Shown: positions 24,081 to 32,567 of the stretch, one piece after another
How positions within the stretch are numbered: the stretch's first letter is position 1
How the letters are laid out: each line of letters begins with the position of its first letter
NCBI GenBank assembly: GCA_045645985.1
Contig: JAZRJV010000001.1
Coordinates: forward strand, 62,001 to 126,000
Direction of reading: 5' to 3'
Length of the DNA stretch: 64,000 nucleotides
Origin: RGIG9060 sp045645985
Lineage (GTDB): Bacteria > Spirochaetota > Spirochaetia > Treponematales > Treponemataceae
The notes under the pieces: model-generated
What the model was told of the DNA's origin: nothing
Seen by the model: only the letters and a program-made list of their open reading frames with translations
Databases searched by the model: none
Made by a program: the position numbers and the translations under genes

Positions 24081-27000
24081 TTATAAATGCAAATCCACAA
24101 TTTTACCAGCATTTTCTTCAGGTTTTGAGAAAATAATTACAGATTTAGAATCTTTACTGCGCTCACAAATGGTTTTACTAACTTCAACAAGTTCAGTTAA
24201 AGATGAATTTAACAAATTCGATAGTTTTTCCAATCTAGATTCATAAGTTATGCCACATAAACTACGAATAAACTCAATATTTGCTCTTCCATAAGGAGAA
24301 CGAGGCTGAATTTCTTTGCTATAACAACCTGTTTTTATGCGATCAAACTCAGTTTCGTCTAATTCCCATTTTTCAATATTATCAAAAATAAATTCTAAAA
24401 CTTCTTTAGATTTTATAGGATTTGGATCCCGATATGTTGCTAAAGAAAAAACATTTTCAACTATATCAACAGAAGCAAAAGCCCCGTAACAGCCTCCAAT
24501 GGTTCTAAGTTGTTCCCACAAAACCTTATTTGAAAACCAATGTGCAAAAAGTGATTCTAACACACATTCTTTTGTTCCTAACGGAGAACTTTTAAAGACT
24601 TTTGACATAAAACCAACTTGTGAAGAAACAACAAAAAATTCTGAATCTTCAGAGTTTCCTTGAATATCAGTAAGAGCATAAAATTCAGAATCAGAAGATA
24701 AATAAGGTAATTTTACTTTTCCTTTGTAAAAAGGGAATTGTTCAATTTCTTTTTCTAAACAGGATTTTACATTTTCAAGACCAGATTTTTCGGCTGTAAC
24801 ATGAGTGATAAAACCACTGTTTGATACAACTTTATGGATTCTTTTTAAAGTTTCACTTAATTTGCTTACATTTTCTTTTGCAAAAGCTTCAGAATGTAAA
24901 TCAAACAACTGAGTAAGTCCATTCCAAATTTCATCAATACATTTTGACCGATTCATCTTACAAGAAGCTCGTGTTATAGAATAACAGTGCCCCATTTCAA
25001 TAATTGAAGAATCGTAATCGTTTTTGTATTCAACTAATAAATCTTGTATTCGGTCTAAATCCGAAAAATCAACTGATTTTATCAAAGAAAAAAGCATATT
25101 TATTGCTTGGCTAGTTTTTTCTTCCAACATCGCCATTCTAATTACAAGCCAATTTCGGTTTACATTTGCATCAAATTCGTACATTGCTTTTTGTAAATCT
25201 TGATTTTCTAAACCTACTGCATTGGCATTTTCTTTTAAAAATGGAGTAATTGAAGAAGAAAATAAAGATACTCTTAAATCACCTGTATACTTTGCACTAA
25301 GACTTGCACTTTCTATCCATGAATTGCCATCAAAACCTAAATCAGTTAAAACACTTGCGTAAAAAGGAAGATATTTATAATCTTTTGGTTCTAATAAATC
25401 GACAGGGAAACACAAATCAAAATAAACAATTCCATTTACAGTTGCTTGATTTTCATAAATATCAACATCCAAAAGTTTGCTTCTCGTAATAGAATCTTTT
25501 TTTACATTTATAGAAAGTTCCTTTGAGCTTAAATGTGGAATTAAATTACACAATTCAGGACTTTCAGGAAGTTGCTGATATTCTGTAAGTTTTTGATTAT
25601 CATTTTTTATTTGCTCAAAAAAATTATTTCGTTCTTTCTTTGGAATTTTATTACAAATTGATTTAATCTTATTTTGCAAAGTTTTTTCAATTTTTTTGTT
25701 GAAATTTTTATCTGGTAAAACTGTTAAACAAAGTCGATTTTTATTATCTATCAAATATTTGCAAATCAAATTTTCCAAATATCGTTCTTTAGTTTTGATA
25801 TTTTCTTTTACTTGTTCAAAAACCTTGTTAGAAGAAAGAAAACTTGCAGGAGTTCCGCCATTCATCCAAGCACGATAAGCTCTACGCATTAAAACTAAGG
25901 AATAAGGACCGTAGCCACGAGTAATTTCACGATGCATAAATTCAACAGACATTAAAGCACTTTCGATATTGTCTTGTGAAATTCCTTCTTTGGCAATTTT
26001 CTTTAATTGTTCTAAAACAAATTTTTCAAAAACTAATTCTTTTCCTTTTTTTACGCCTCTAACACCCAAAATTGATACTAAATATCTAAAACTGGTTTGG
26101 ATAGAATTCATTGTAACATCTTGACATAGACCACTTTTGATAATTTCACGATACAAAGGCGAACCATCATGGCCTAAAAGAATTTGAAATAAAATCAAAA
26201 GTTCCATAGATTCAAGTTGATTCAAAGTTTCTACACTTTTCCATGCTAAAACAACATTTGATAATTTTGAAGCATTTTCCATTGGACCAATTTTTGTAAC
26301 ATATTTTGGTTTATCAAAATCTTTAGAAAAAGTTAATTTGTCCATTTCAAAATTCAATTCTTCTTTTGAAGAAATTGTTGAAGAAAAATCACCTTTTGAT
26401 AAAAATTTTTCGTTTATAAAATCAAGTTGTTTTTTTGTAGAAATATTTCCGTATAAAAATAATTTACAATTTGACGGATGATAATAAAATTTATGAAATT
26501 CCAAAAATTGTTCGTAAGTTAAATCTGGAATACAAGTTGGATTTCCACCTGAATCATAATGATAAGACGAATCTGGAAATAAAGATTCTGTAAGATAAGT
26601 TGTTATTACATTACTTAAACTAGAATAATCGCCTTTCATTTCGTTAAAAACAACTCCCTGAAATTGTAATTTTCCGTTTTTATCAAATTCAAAGCGATGT
26701 GCTTCTTGCATAAAAGTTTCTTTGGTTAAAAGTGGAAAGAAAACTGCATCTCCGTAAACTGCCATCAAATTAAAATAATCGGTTTCGTTTATTGAACTTG
26801 CAGGATAAACAGTTTTATCTGAAAATGTCATTGCGTTCAAAAAAGTTTTTACACTTTGATTTGAAAGCCGAATAAACGGATCTTTTAATGGATAATTTTT
26901 TGAACCACACAAAACTGAATGCTCGATAATGTGAGCAGTTCCTTTTGAATCTGATGAAGGTGTTTTAAATCCAAAAGCAAATAGATTTTCTTTATCTTCA

Positions 27001-27146
27001 TTCAACATATGAAAAATTTCTAAACCAGTTTTTTCGTGTCTTAAAAAAATTCCTGTAGAGTTATATTCTGGAACTTGAGTAATTTCTAATACTTTAAATC
27101 CGTTGTAAATTTCATTTTCTTTTAATTCTAAATTTTCTTGTGTCAT
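24081..27146 (-). CDS. M16C zinc metallopeptidase (presequence-protease/falcilysin type)
   Basis: These large clam-shell proteases degrade peptides in a closed chamber. The inverted zinc motif is HIIEH (residues 72-76, in TAHIIEHSVLCGSKNYPLKDPF). The third ligand is probably the Glu in VVFNEMKGDYSS, about 95 residues later. The 1021-residue length fits the M16C subfamily, in which four homologous domains form one chain. The C-terminal RTIGGCYGAFASVD and YGRANIEFIR segments are family-like. No signal peptide is seen, so it is probably cytoplasmic. The ATG at 27146 has a TAGGA site. It follows DUF554 on the same strand with a 26-base gap. Confidence 0.93.
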   Translation of the reverse strand: MTQENLELKENEIYNGFKVLEITQVPEYNSTGIFLRHEKTGLEIFHMLNEDKENLFAFGFKTPSSDSKGTAHIIEHSVLCGSKNYPLKDPFIRLSNQSVKTFLNAMTFSDKTVYPASSINETDYFNLMAVYGDAVFFPLLTKETFMQEAHRFEFDKNGKLQFQGVVFNEMKGDYSSLSNVITTYLTESLFPDSSYHYDSGGNPTCIPDLTYEQFLEFHKFYYHPSNCKLFLYGNISTKKQLDFINEKFLSKGDFSSTISSKEELNFEMDKLTFSKDFDKPKYVTKIGPMENASKLSNVVLAWKSVETLNQLESMELLILFQILLGHDGSPLYREIIKSGLCQDVTMNSIQTSFRYLVSILGVRGVKKGKELVFEKFVLEQLKKIAKEGISQDNIESALMSVEFMHREITRGYGPYSLVLMRRAYRAWMNGGTPASFLSSNKVFEQVKENIKTKERYLENLICKYLIDNKNRLCLTVLPDKNFNKKIEKTLQNKIKSICNKIPKKERNNFFEQIKNDNQKLTEYQQLPESPELCNLIPHLSSKELSINVKKDSITRSKLLDVDIYENQATVNGIVYFDLCFPVDLLEPKDYKYLPFYASVLTDLGFDGNSWIESASLSAKYTGDLRVSLFSSSITPFLKENANAVGLENQDLQKAMYEFDANVNRNWLVIRMAMLEEKTSQAINMLFSLIKSVDFSDLDRIQDLLVEYKNDYDSSIIEMGHCYSITRASCKMNRSKCIDEIWNGLTQLFDLHSEAFAKENVSKLSETLKRIHKVVSNSGFITHVTAEKSGLENVKSCLEKEIEQFPFYKGKVKLPYLSSDSEFYALTDIQGNSEDSEFFVVSSQVGFMSKVFKSSPLGTKECVLESLFAHWFSNKVLWEQLRTIGGCYGAFASVDIVENVFSLATYRDPNPIKSKEVLEFIFDNIEKWELDETEFDRIKTGCYSKEIQPRSPYGRANIEFIRSLCGITYESRLEKLSNLLNSSLTELVEVSKTICERSKDSKSVIIFSKPEENAGKIVDLHL

Positions 27147-27172
27147 AAAAATATATTCCTAATTTATCAAGT

Positions 27173-27958
27173 TTATTTTAATATTTGAGAAGCAATATTT
27201 TGAATGTATGGGTCTAACAAAACAAAGATAACAACTAAAATCATAGATGGCAAGTAATTTGCTGTTTTAATTTTTTTTATTTCTAATAAGTTTAGACCAA
27301 TCATCATAATCATACATCCACCTGTAGCAGAAAGTTCAGTAATCAACGCATCTGTTACAAAAGGTGAAATAAAAGCTGAAAGTAAAGTCAAAGCACCCTG
27401 ATACAATAAAATTGCTATACAAGAAAAGGCTGTTCCAACTCCCATTGAAGCGGCAAAACCAATTGACATAAATCCGTCCAAAACTGATTTTGTAAAAATA
27501 ATTGTATAATCTTTTTGAATACCAGCTTTAAATGATCCAATAATTGCCATTGCACCAACACAAAATAAAACAGAAGCGTTCAAAAATGCGTATGCAAAAT
27601 TCTTTTGGGAAAGTTTTTTTGTTTTTAGTTCGGTTGAAGAAGTTTCTGAAAGTTGTATTTGCGAATTTTGAAGAGCAATTTTTTTGTGATATAAATGTTT
27701 TTCTAAAAATTTACCAAATTGTAAAATTTTTCCATCAATATTTGCCAAATTTCCTAAAATTCCGCCTATAATAAGAGATAGGATTACATAGATAATATTG
27801 TTGTAATTAAGAGCCATTTGTAATCCAATAACAAAGGTTACAACTCCAGCGGCATCACAAATAGTGATATTCAATTCTGAATTCATTTTTCGTGAAAACA
27901 TAATGCCCAAAAAAGAGCCTAAAATTATAGCAAAACAATTTACAAAAACAGCAATCAT
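27173..27958 (-). CDS. DUF554 family integral membrane protein
   Basis: The 261-residue protein has about seven hydrophobic segments (FVNCFAIILGSFLGIMF, GVVTFVIGLQMAL, IIYVILSLIIGGILGNLANIDG, ASVLFCVGAMAIIGSF and others), matching the DUF554 (YdfK/YqgA-like) family. Members are predicted inner-membrane proteins without a settled function. Start by ATG at 27958 with no ribosome site. A TTGACA/TAGTCT promoter lies directly upstream, back to back with the pdp promoter. It precedes the M16C gene on the same strand. Confidence 0.88.
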   Translation of the reverse strand: MIAVFVNCFAIILGSFLGIMFSRKMNSELNITICDAAGVVTFVIGLQMALNYNNIIYVILSLIIGGILGNLANIDGKILQFGKFLEKHLYHKKIALQNSQIQLSETSSTELKTKKLSQKNFAYAFLNASVLFCVGAMAIIGSFKAGIQKDYTIIFTKSVLDGFMSIGFAASMGVGTAFSCIAILLYQGALTLLSAFISPFVTDALITELSATGGCMIMMIGLNLLEIKKIKTANYLPSMILVVIFVLLDPYIQNIASQILK

Positions 27959-27967
27959 ATAGAAAAA

Positions 27968-28011
27968 AGACTATATATTTAGGTTGATTATGTCAAGTAA
28001 AGTGATATAAT
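27968..28011. promoter_or_regulatory. Divergent overlapping promoters for DUF554 and pdp
   Basis: Minus strand: TTGACA (27991-27996), 17 bases, TAGTCT (27968-27973), nine bases to the DUF554 ATG. Plus strand: TTGATT (27984-27989), 16 bases, TATAAT (28006-28011), then a leader of about 25 bases with an AAAGGGG site before the pdp ATG. The two -35 regions lie within each other's spacers, so polymerases would compete. Confidence 0.6.
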
Positions 28012-28044
28012 ATAGTAACAAAATATTGGGTAAAGGGGAAATTT

Positions 28045-29367
28045 ATGCGTGCAACTGATATCATTATGAAAAAACGGGGTTCAGTTTTGAATCCCAAAGG
28101 ACAAGAACTGTCAAAAGAAGAAATTGAATTTTTAATCAAGGGTTATGTTGCACAAGAAATTCCTGAATATCAAATTTCATCTTGGCTTATGGCAGTTTAT
28201 TTTAACGGAATGACTTTTGCAGAAACAGCAAATCTTACTGATGTAATGCTTCATTCTGGAGATGTAATTGATTTTTCAAAAATGAATATGACAGGTCCCT
28301 TTGTTGATAAACATTCAACAGGTGGCGTTGGAGATAAAATTTCACTTCCACTTGCTCCCATTGTGGCAGCTTGTGGCGTAAAAGTTCCAATGATGAGCGG
28401 ACGAGCTTTAGGTCACACAGGCGGAACTTTGGATAAACTAGAATCTATCGAAGGCTACAATGTAAATCTCTCAAAAGAAAAATTTGCTTCAATTATTGAA
28501 AACTGCGGTTTTGCAATGACAGGGCAGACAAAAGATATTGTTCCAGCCGACAGACTTTTGTACGCTTTACGAGATGTAACTGGAACTGTAGAATCAATTC
28601 CTTTGATTACGGGAAGTATTCTTTCTAAAAAAATTGCTGAAGGTTCAGAGTCGCTTGTATTCGATGTAAAATACGGAAGCGGTGCTTTTATGAAAACTGC
28701 CGAAGATGCAGAACGACTTGCAGAAAGTCTTGTAAAAACAACTGAGCAAATGGGAAGAAAAGCATCAGCCTTAATTACAAATATGAATACTCCACTTGGA
28801 TTAAAAACAGGAAACTTTTTAGAAATTGAAGAAACATTGGACTGTCTTGAAAATTGTGGTCCAAAAGATGTTATGGAATTAACTTATGCTCTTGCAACTC
28901 AAATGATTTTAATGGCGGGAAAAGCAAATTCTAAAGAAGAAGCGTTATCAATGTGTAAAAATGCAGTTGAGTCTGGGAAAGCCATGGAACTCTTTTTGAA
29001 AAATGTTGAACTTCAAGGCGGAAATGTAAAAACACTTTTAGCACAACGAAATAATCGCCGAAGCAAATTTGTAAAAGAATTAAAAGCAACTCAAGATGGC
29101 TTTATCAAAATTGATGCTTATCAATGTGGCTTAGCAGGAATTCATCTTGGAGTTGGAAGAAATGTTACAACAGAAAAAGTTTGCGCCGACGCAGGATTTA
29201 TCCTTCATAAAACAGAAGGTGATTTTGTAAAACAAGGCGAAACTATTATGCAAGTTTTTGGAAAAAATGAAGAATGTTTTGGAAGTGCAATTCCTTTGTT
29301 AAATTCTTCAATCACATATTCAAATGAAAAAATAAAAATCAATCCAATTATTTTAAAGGAAATTTAA
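28045..29367 (+). CDS. pdp: Pyrimidine-nucleoside phosphorylase / thymidine phosphorylase
   Basis: It splits thymidine, uridine or deoxyuridine with phosphate into base and (deoxy)ribose-1-phosphate for salvage. The 440-residue protein has the family signature MSGRALGHTGGTLDKLES, the phosphate site KHSTGGVGDKISL, and DVKYGSGAFMKT with the substrate-contacting Lys. A C-terminal biotin-lipoyl-like domain is present (VCADAGFILHKTEGDFVKQGE). The choice between deoA and pdp rests on substrate range and cannot be made by eye. The ATG has a good AAAGGGG site. It is immediately followed by recJ, with the stop and next ATG adjacent. Confidence 0.93.
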   Translation: MRATDIIMKKRGSVLNPKGQELSKEEIEFLIKGYVAQEIPEYQISSWLMAVYFNGMTFAETANLTDVMLHSGDVIDFSKMNMTGPFVDKHSTGGVGDKISLPLAPIVAACGVKVPMMSGRALGHTGGTLDKLESIEGYNVNLSKEKFASIIENCGFAMTGQTKDIVPADRLLYALRDVTGTVESIPLITGSILSKKIAEGSESLVFDVKYGSGAFMKTAEDAERLAESLVKTTEQMGRKASALITNMNTPLGLKTGNFLEIEETLDCLENCGPKDVMELTYALATQMILMAGKANSKEEALSMCKNAVESGKAMELFLKNVELQGGNVKTLLAQRNNRRSKFVKELKATQDGFIKIDAYQCGLAGIHLGVGRNVTTEKVCADAGFILHKTEGDFVKQGETIMQVFGKNEECFGSAIPLLNSSITYSNEKIKINPIILKEI

Positions 29368-31506
29368 ATGTCAATTTGGAAAAAAAAAGAAGTTGCAAAA
29401 GAAATTATTCAAGATATTAGCAAAAGATATTCTTGCGATTTACTAACTGCAAGTATTCTTGCCCGTCGAGGAATTACTGAGGGAAAAGATATTTTGTATT
29501 TTACAGAAAATGATCAACGATATTTACACAATCCATTTTTGTTTGAAAATATGGAAGATGCCGTTGATAGAATTTTGGATGCAAAAGATGAAGAAGAAAA
29601 AGTTTTAATCTTTGGTGATAGAGATGTTGACGGAATTACAAGTACAACAATTCTTTATCAATGTTTAAAAGATTTAGGACTTGATGTTCAATACAAACTT
29701 CCTTCAGGAGATGACGCTTACGGAATTTCAAAAGAAGTAATCGATAAATTTGCAGAAAACTACGGAAGTTTAATTATCACAGTTGACTGCGGAATTTCTA
29801 ACAACGAAGAAATTGCCTACGCCGCAGAAAAAGGAATTGATGTTATCGTAACTGACCATCACAATCCACCAGCTGAATTGCCAAGTCCAGCAATTATCAT
29901 AAATCCAAAGATTGAAAATTCTGGATATCCTTTTGCCGATATTTCAGGATGTGCAGTTGCATACAAGCTTGTTCAAGCATTACGATTTTCTCAGTGCAGT
30001 ATGTACAAACAAGAAATTTGTTTGATGAATGTTCGTCCTGTAACTGATGCTTTCGTAATTGAATGTATCAAAGTTCAAAATATGACAGAAAAAGCTCGTC
30101 TTACAGAAACAATTATTCCAGGACTTGTAAGTATTCAGCAAACAAGATTGATTCCATTTTTGCAAGGTCAACAAATTTTTGTTTGGGATAAACCTGTTCA
30201 AGCAAAATTGCTATCAACAATTTTTGGAAACGGAATTGAATTTAATATGCTAGACATCCGAGATGAAATTGCAAAAATAATTCCGTCAGTTGCAAATATG
30301 AGTTTGCTAAGATTAAAAAGTCTTTCTACGATAGCAAAATATGATGAATCACTTTGCACAGAACTCGATGGATTTTTTAATATTTTTATAACTTACATTC
30401 AACAAGCAATTTTCAAAAACAATAATGAAAGAAATAATTTTGATTTACAACTTGTTGCAATCGCTGCAATCGCAGACATAATGCCATTAAAAAACGAAAA
30501 CAGAATTTTGATAAAGCAAGGTTTGGACTCAATCAATTCTGGAAAAATCAGACCAGGCTTATTAGAGTTGATGGCAAGATTAAACTTAATCGGAAAAAAA
30601 GTTACAAGCACAGATTTAAGTTGGGGCTTGATTCCCGCATTAAATGCAACAGGAAGATTAGGCGAACCTCAAACTGCCTTGGAACTTTTTATAAATCCAG
30701 ATGCAACTCAGCGAGATAAAATTGCGCAACGAATAATCGAATTAAATCAAGAACGAAAAAAACTTGGTGTTGAAGCTTGGAGTTATTGTGAACAAGCAGG
30801 TTTTAACAGTTTAAAAAATTTCAATAATAATCTTGCAGTTGTTTACGACAACAGAATCAACAGAGGCGTTACAGGAATCGTTACTTCAAAATTGATGAAC
30901 ATATTAAATGTTCCCGCTATCGTAATTACAGAAACTGATGAATGTGCAATAGGTTCTGCTCGTTCAACACGAGGATATAAAATAACTTCATTGTTAGACC
31001 AATGTAGCGAATTTTTTATAAATCACGGCGGACATGATTTTGCAGCAGGATTTAGTTTGAACAAAGAAAATGTAAAACCATTCTTGGAAAAACTTGCAAG
31101 ACTTTCTGCATTAGTTGAATTTTCAGAATCTTCTGAACAAGTAATAAATATTGATGCGCAACTTCCACACAATTATTTATCTCCTGATATTTTAAAGATT
31201 GTAGATTTGTTTGAACCTTACGGAGATTCAAATACAACTTTAAACTTTTTTACAGAAAAAGTAAAAATTGCAGATGCAACTTTAATTGGAACTGATAAGA
31301 CACATTTAAAATTAACTTTGCTTTGTGGAGGTACAAAGTGGCCGGCTCTTTATTGGAACTCCAGCGATAAAATAAAACGCGATTTTGATATTGGCGATAC
31401 AGTTGATGTTGTCTATGAAGTTTCAAGAAATATTTTTAACGGAATGGAAAATACTCAACTTATCATTGTTGATTTATGTAAATCCGGCGAAAAAAAAATT
31501 AACTAG
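29368..31506 (+). CDS. recJ: Single-stranded-DNA exonuclease RecJ with internal insertion
   Basis: RecJ digests single strands 5' to 3' in recombination and repair. DHH-family motifs are present: GDRDVDGITST, ITVDCGISN, VTDHHNPP, SGCAVAYKL, then ALNATGRLGEPQ and the DHHA1 motif NHGGHDFAAGFSL. At 712 residues it is well above the usual 550-600. The surplus lies between SGCAVAYKLVQAL and LVAIAAIADIMPL, an insert of about 150 residues (around 210-360) with no motif I recognise. The ATG follows the pdp stop with no gap and the M23 gene follows after 20 bases, giving a three-gene operon. Confidence 0.94.
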   Translation: MSIWKKKEVAKEIIQDISKRYSCDLLTASILARRGITEGKDILYFTENDQRYLHNPFLFENMEDAVDRILDAKDEEEKVLIFGDRDVDGITSTTILYQCLKDLGLDVQYKLPSGDDAYGISKEVIDKFAENYGSLIITVDCGISNNEEIAYAAEKGIDVIVTDHHNPPAELPSPAIIINPKIENSGYPFADISGCAVAYKLVQALRFSQCSMYKQEICLMNVRPVTDAFVIECIKVQNMTEKARLTETIIPGLVSIQQTRLIPFLQGQQIFVWDKPVQAKLLSTIFGNGIEFNMLDIRDEIAKIIPSVANMSLLRLKSLSTIAKYDESLCTELDGFFNIFITYIQQAIFKNNNERNNFDLQLVAIAAIADIMPLKNENRILIKQGLDSINSGKIRPGLLELMARLNLIGKKVTSTDLSWGLIPALNATGRLGEPQTALELFINPDATQRDKIAQRIIELNQERKKLGVEAWSYCEQAGFNSLKNFNNNLAVVYDNRINRGVTGIVTSKLMNILNVPAIVITETDECAIGSARSTRGYKITSLLDQCSEFFINHGGHDFAAGFSLNKENVKPFLEKLARLSALVEFSESSEQVINIDAQLPHNYLSPDILKIVDLFEPYGDSNTTLNFFTEKVKIADATLIGTDKTHLKLTLLCGGTKWPALYWNSSDKIKRDFDIGDTVDVVYEVSRNIFNGMENTQLIIVDLCKSGEKKIN

Positions 31507-31526
31507 AAAATAGGAACGAAAAAAAA

Positions 31527-32567
31527 ATGAAATTATTTTACTCTAAAATTTTTACAAAGCAAAATTTATTTTTTGCAATAATATTTTTTTGTTTTTCATT
31601 TTCGATATTTGCAACAACTGCAGAATACAAAGGCGAAAATTACAATATCAAATTAGTTTACAACAAAGAATTTTCTCCAGGCGATCCAATTCTTGTACAA
31701 ATGCAATTTAAGTTTTTAGGCAAGTTAGCAAAATTATCTAAAGATGAAATTTCTATTTCAGGAAAAATTCGTCTTGTAAATTCTGACACAGACAAAAATC
31801 TTAGAAGTTCAACTCTCTTTGAAATGGATTCAAAAAAAAGAAATCATGTAATTTATATGGGAATGGTTCCAACAACAACTTGGTTTGAAGAAAATAATTA
31901 CAAAATTAAAATTGAATACAACATTGGTGAAATCGAAAATAATTCTTTTACACTTCCGCTTGAATTTAAATCAAAAAAATTTGTTGAAGAAATTTTAGTT
32001 CTCGACCAAAAAAATTCTGATATAAAAAATGATTATTCAAAAGAACGAATGAATCAAATTGAACGATTAAATAAAATTCTTGATACAAATAATTATTTAG
32101 ATTTTACAAATACAAATTTAACAATTTTTTCTGAACCTTTAATTTGTGATAGACGAACAAGTTTTTTTGCAGATAGAAGAACTTACAAATACACAAACGG
32201 GAAAAGTTCAACAAGTTTACATTACGGAATTGACTACGGAGTAAAAACTGGAACAGAAGTTTTTTCTTGTGGAAACGGAAAAGTTGTAATGGCAGAAAAT
32301 AGAATTAGTACAGGTTGGTCAATTTGTATCGAGCACTTACCAGGCTTGTACAGTTTGTATTATCACCTTGATAGTCTTGAAGTAAAAACAGGAGATGAAG
32401 TTTTAACTGGAACTTATCTTGGAAAATCTGGTGCAACTGGACTTGCAACAGGTCCGCATCTTCATTGGGAAATTAGATTAAACATGGAAGCAATCAATCC
32501 AGATTTTTTTGTTGAAACTTATCCAACTATTTTCCTGCAAGAGAAAGAAAAGTTTTTTCGTCAATAA
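31527..32567 (+). CDS. Secreted M23 family metallopeptidase (LytM domain)
   Basis: M23 enzymes cut peptidoglycan cross-links or activate amidases. A signal peptide is clear (FFAIIFFCFSFSIFATTAEY, cleavage near residue 30). The middle region is an Ig-like beta domain (QFKFLGKLAKLS to LPLEFKSK). The C-terminal LytM domain has the zinc ligands in HYGIDYG (H-x3-D) and GPHLHWEIR, with YYHLDSLEVKTGDEVLTGTYLGKSGATG between. All catalytic positions look intact. Its last 41 bases overlap the 3' end of ligA on the opposite strand, an unusual tail-to-tail arrangement without an intervening terminator. Confidence 0.9.
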   Translation: MKLFYSKIFTKQNLFFAIIFFCFSFSIFATTAEYKGENYNIKLVYNKEFSPGDPILVQMQFKFLGKLAKLSKDEISISGKIRLVNSDTDKNLRSSTLFEMDSKKRNHVIYMGMVPTTTWFEENNYKIKIEYNIGEIENNSFTLPLEFKSKKFVEEILVLDQKNSDIKNDYSKERMNQIERLNKILDTNNYLDFTNTNLTIFSEPLICDRRTSFFADRRTYKYTNGKSSTSLHYGIDYGVKTGTEVFSCGNGKVVMAENRISTGWSICIEHLPGLYSLYYHLDSLEVKTGDEVLTGTYLGKSGATGLATGPHLHWEIRLNMEAINPDFFVETYPTIFLQEKEKFFRQ

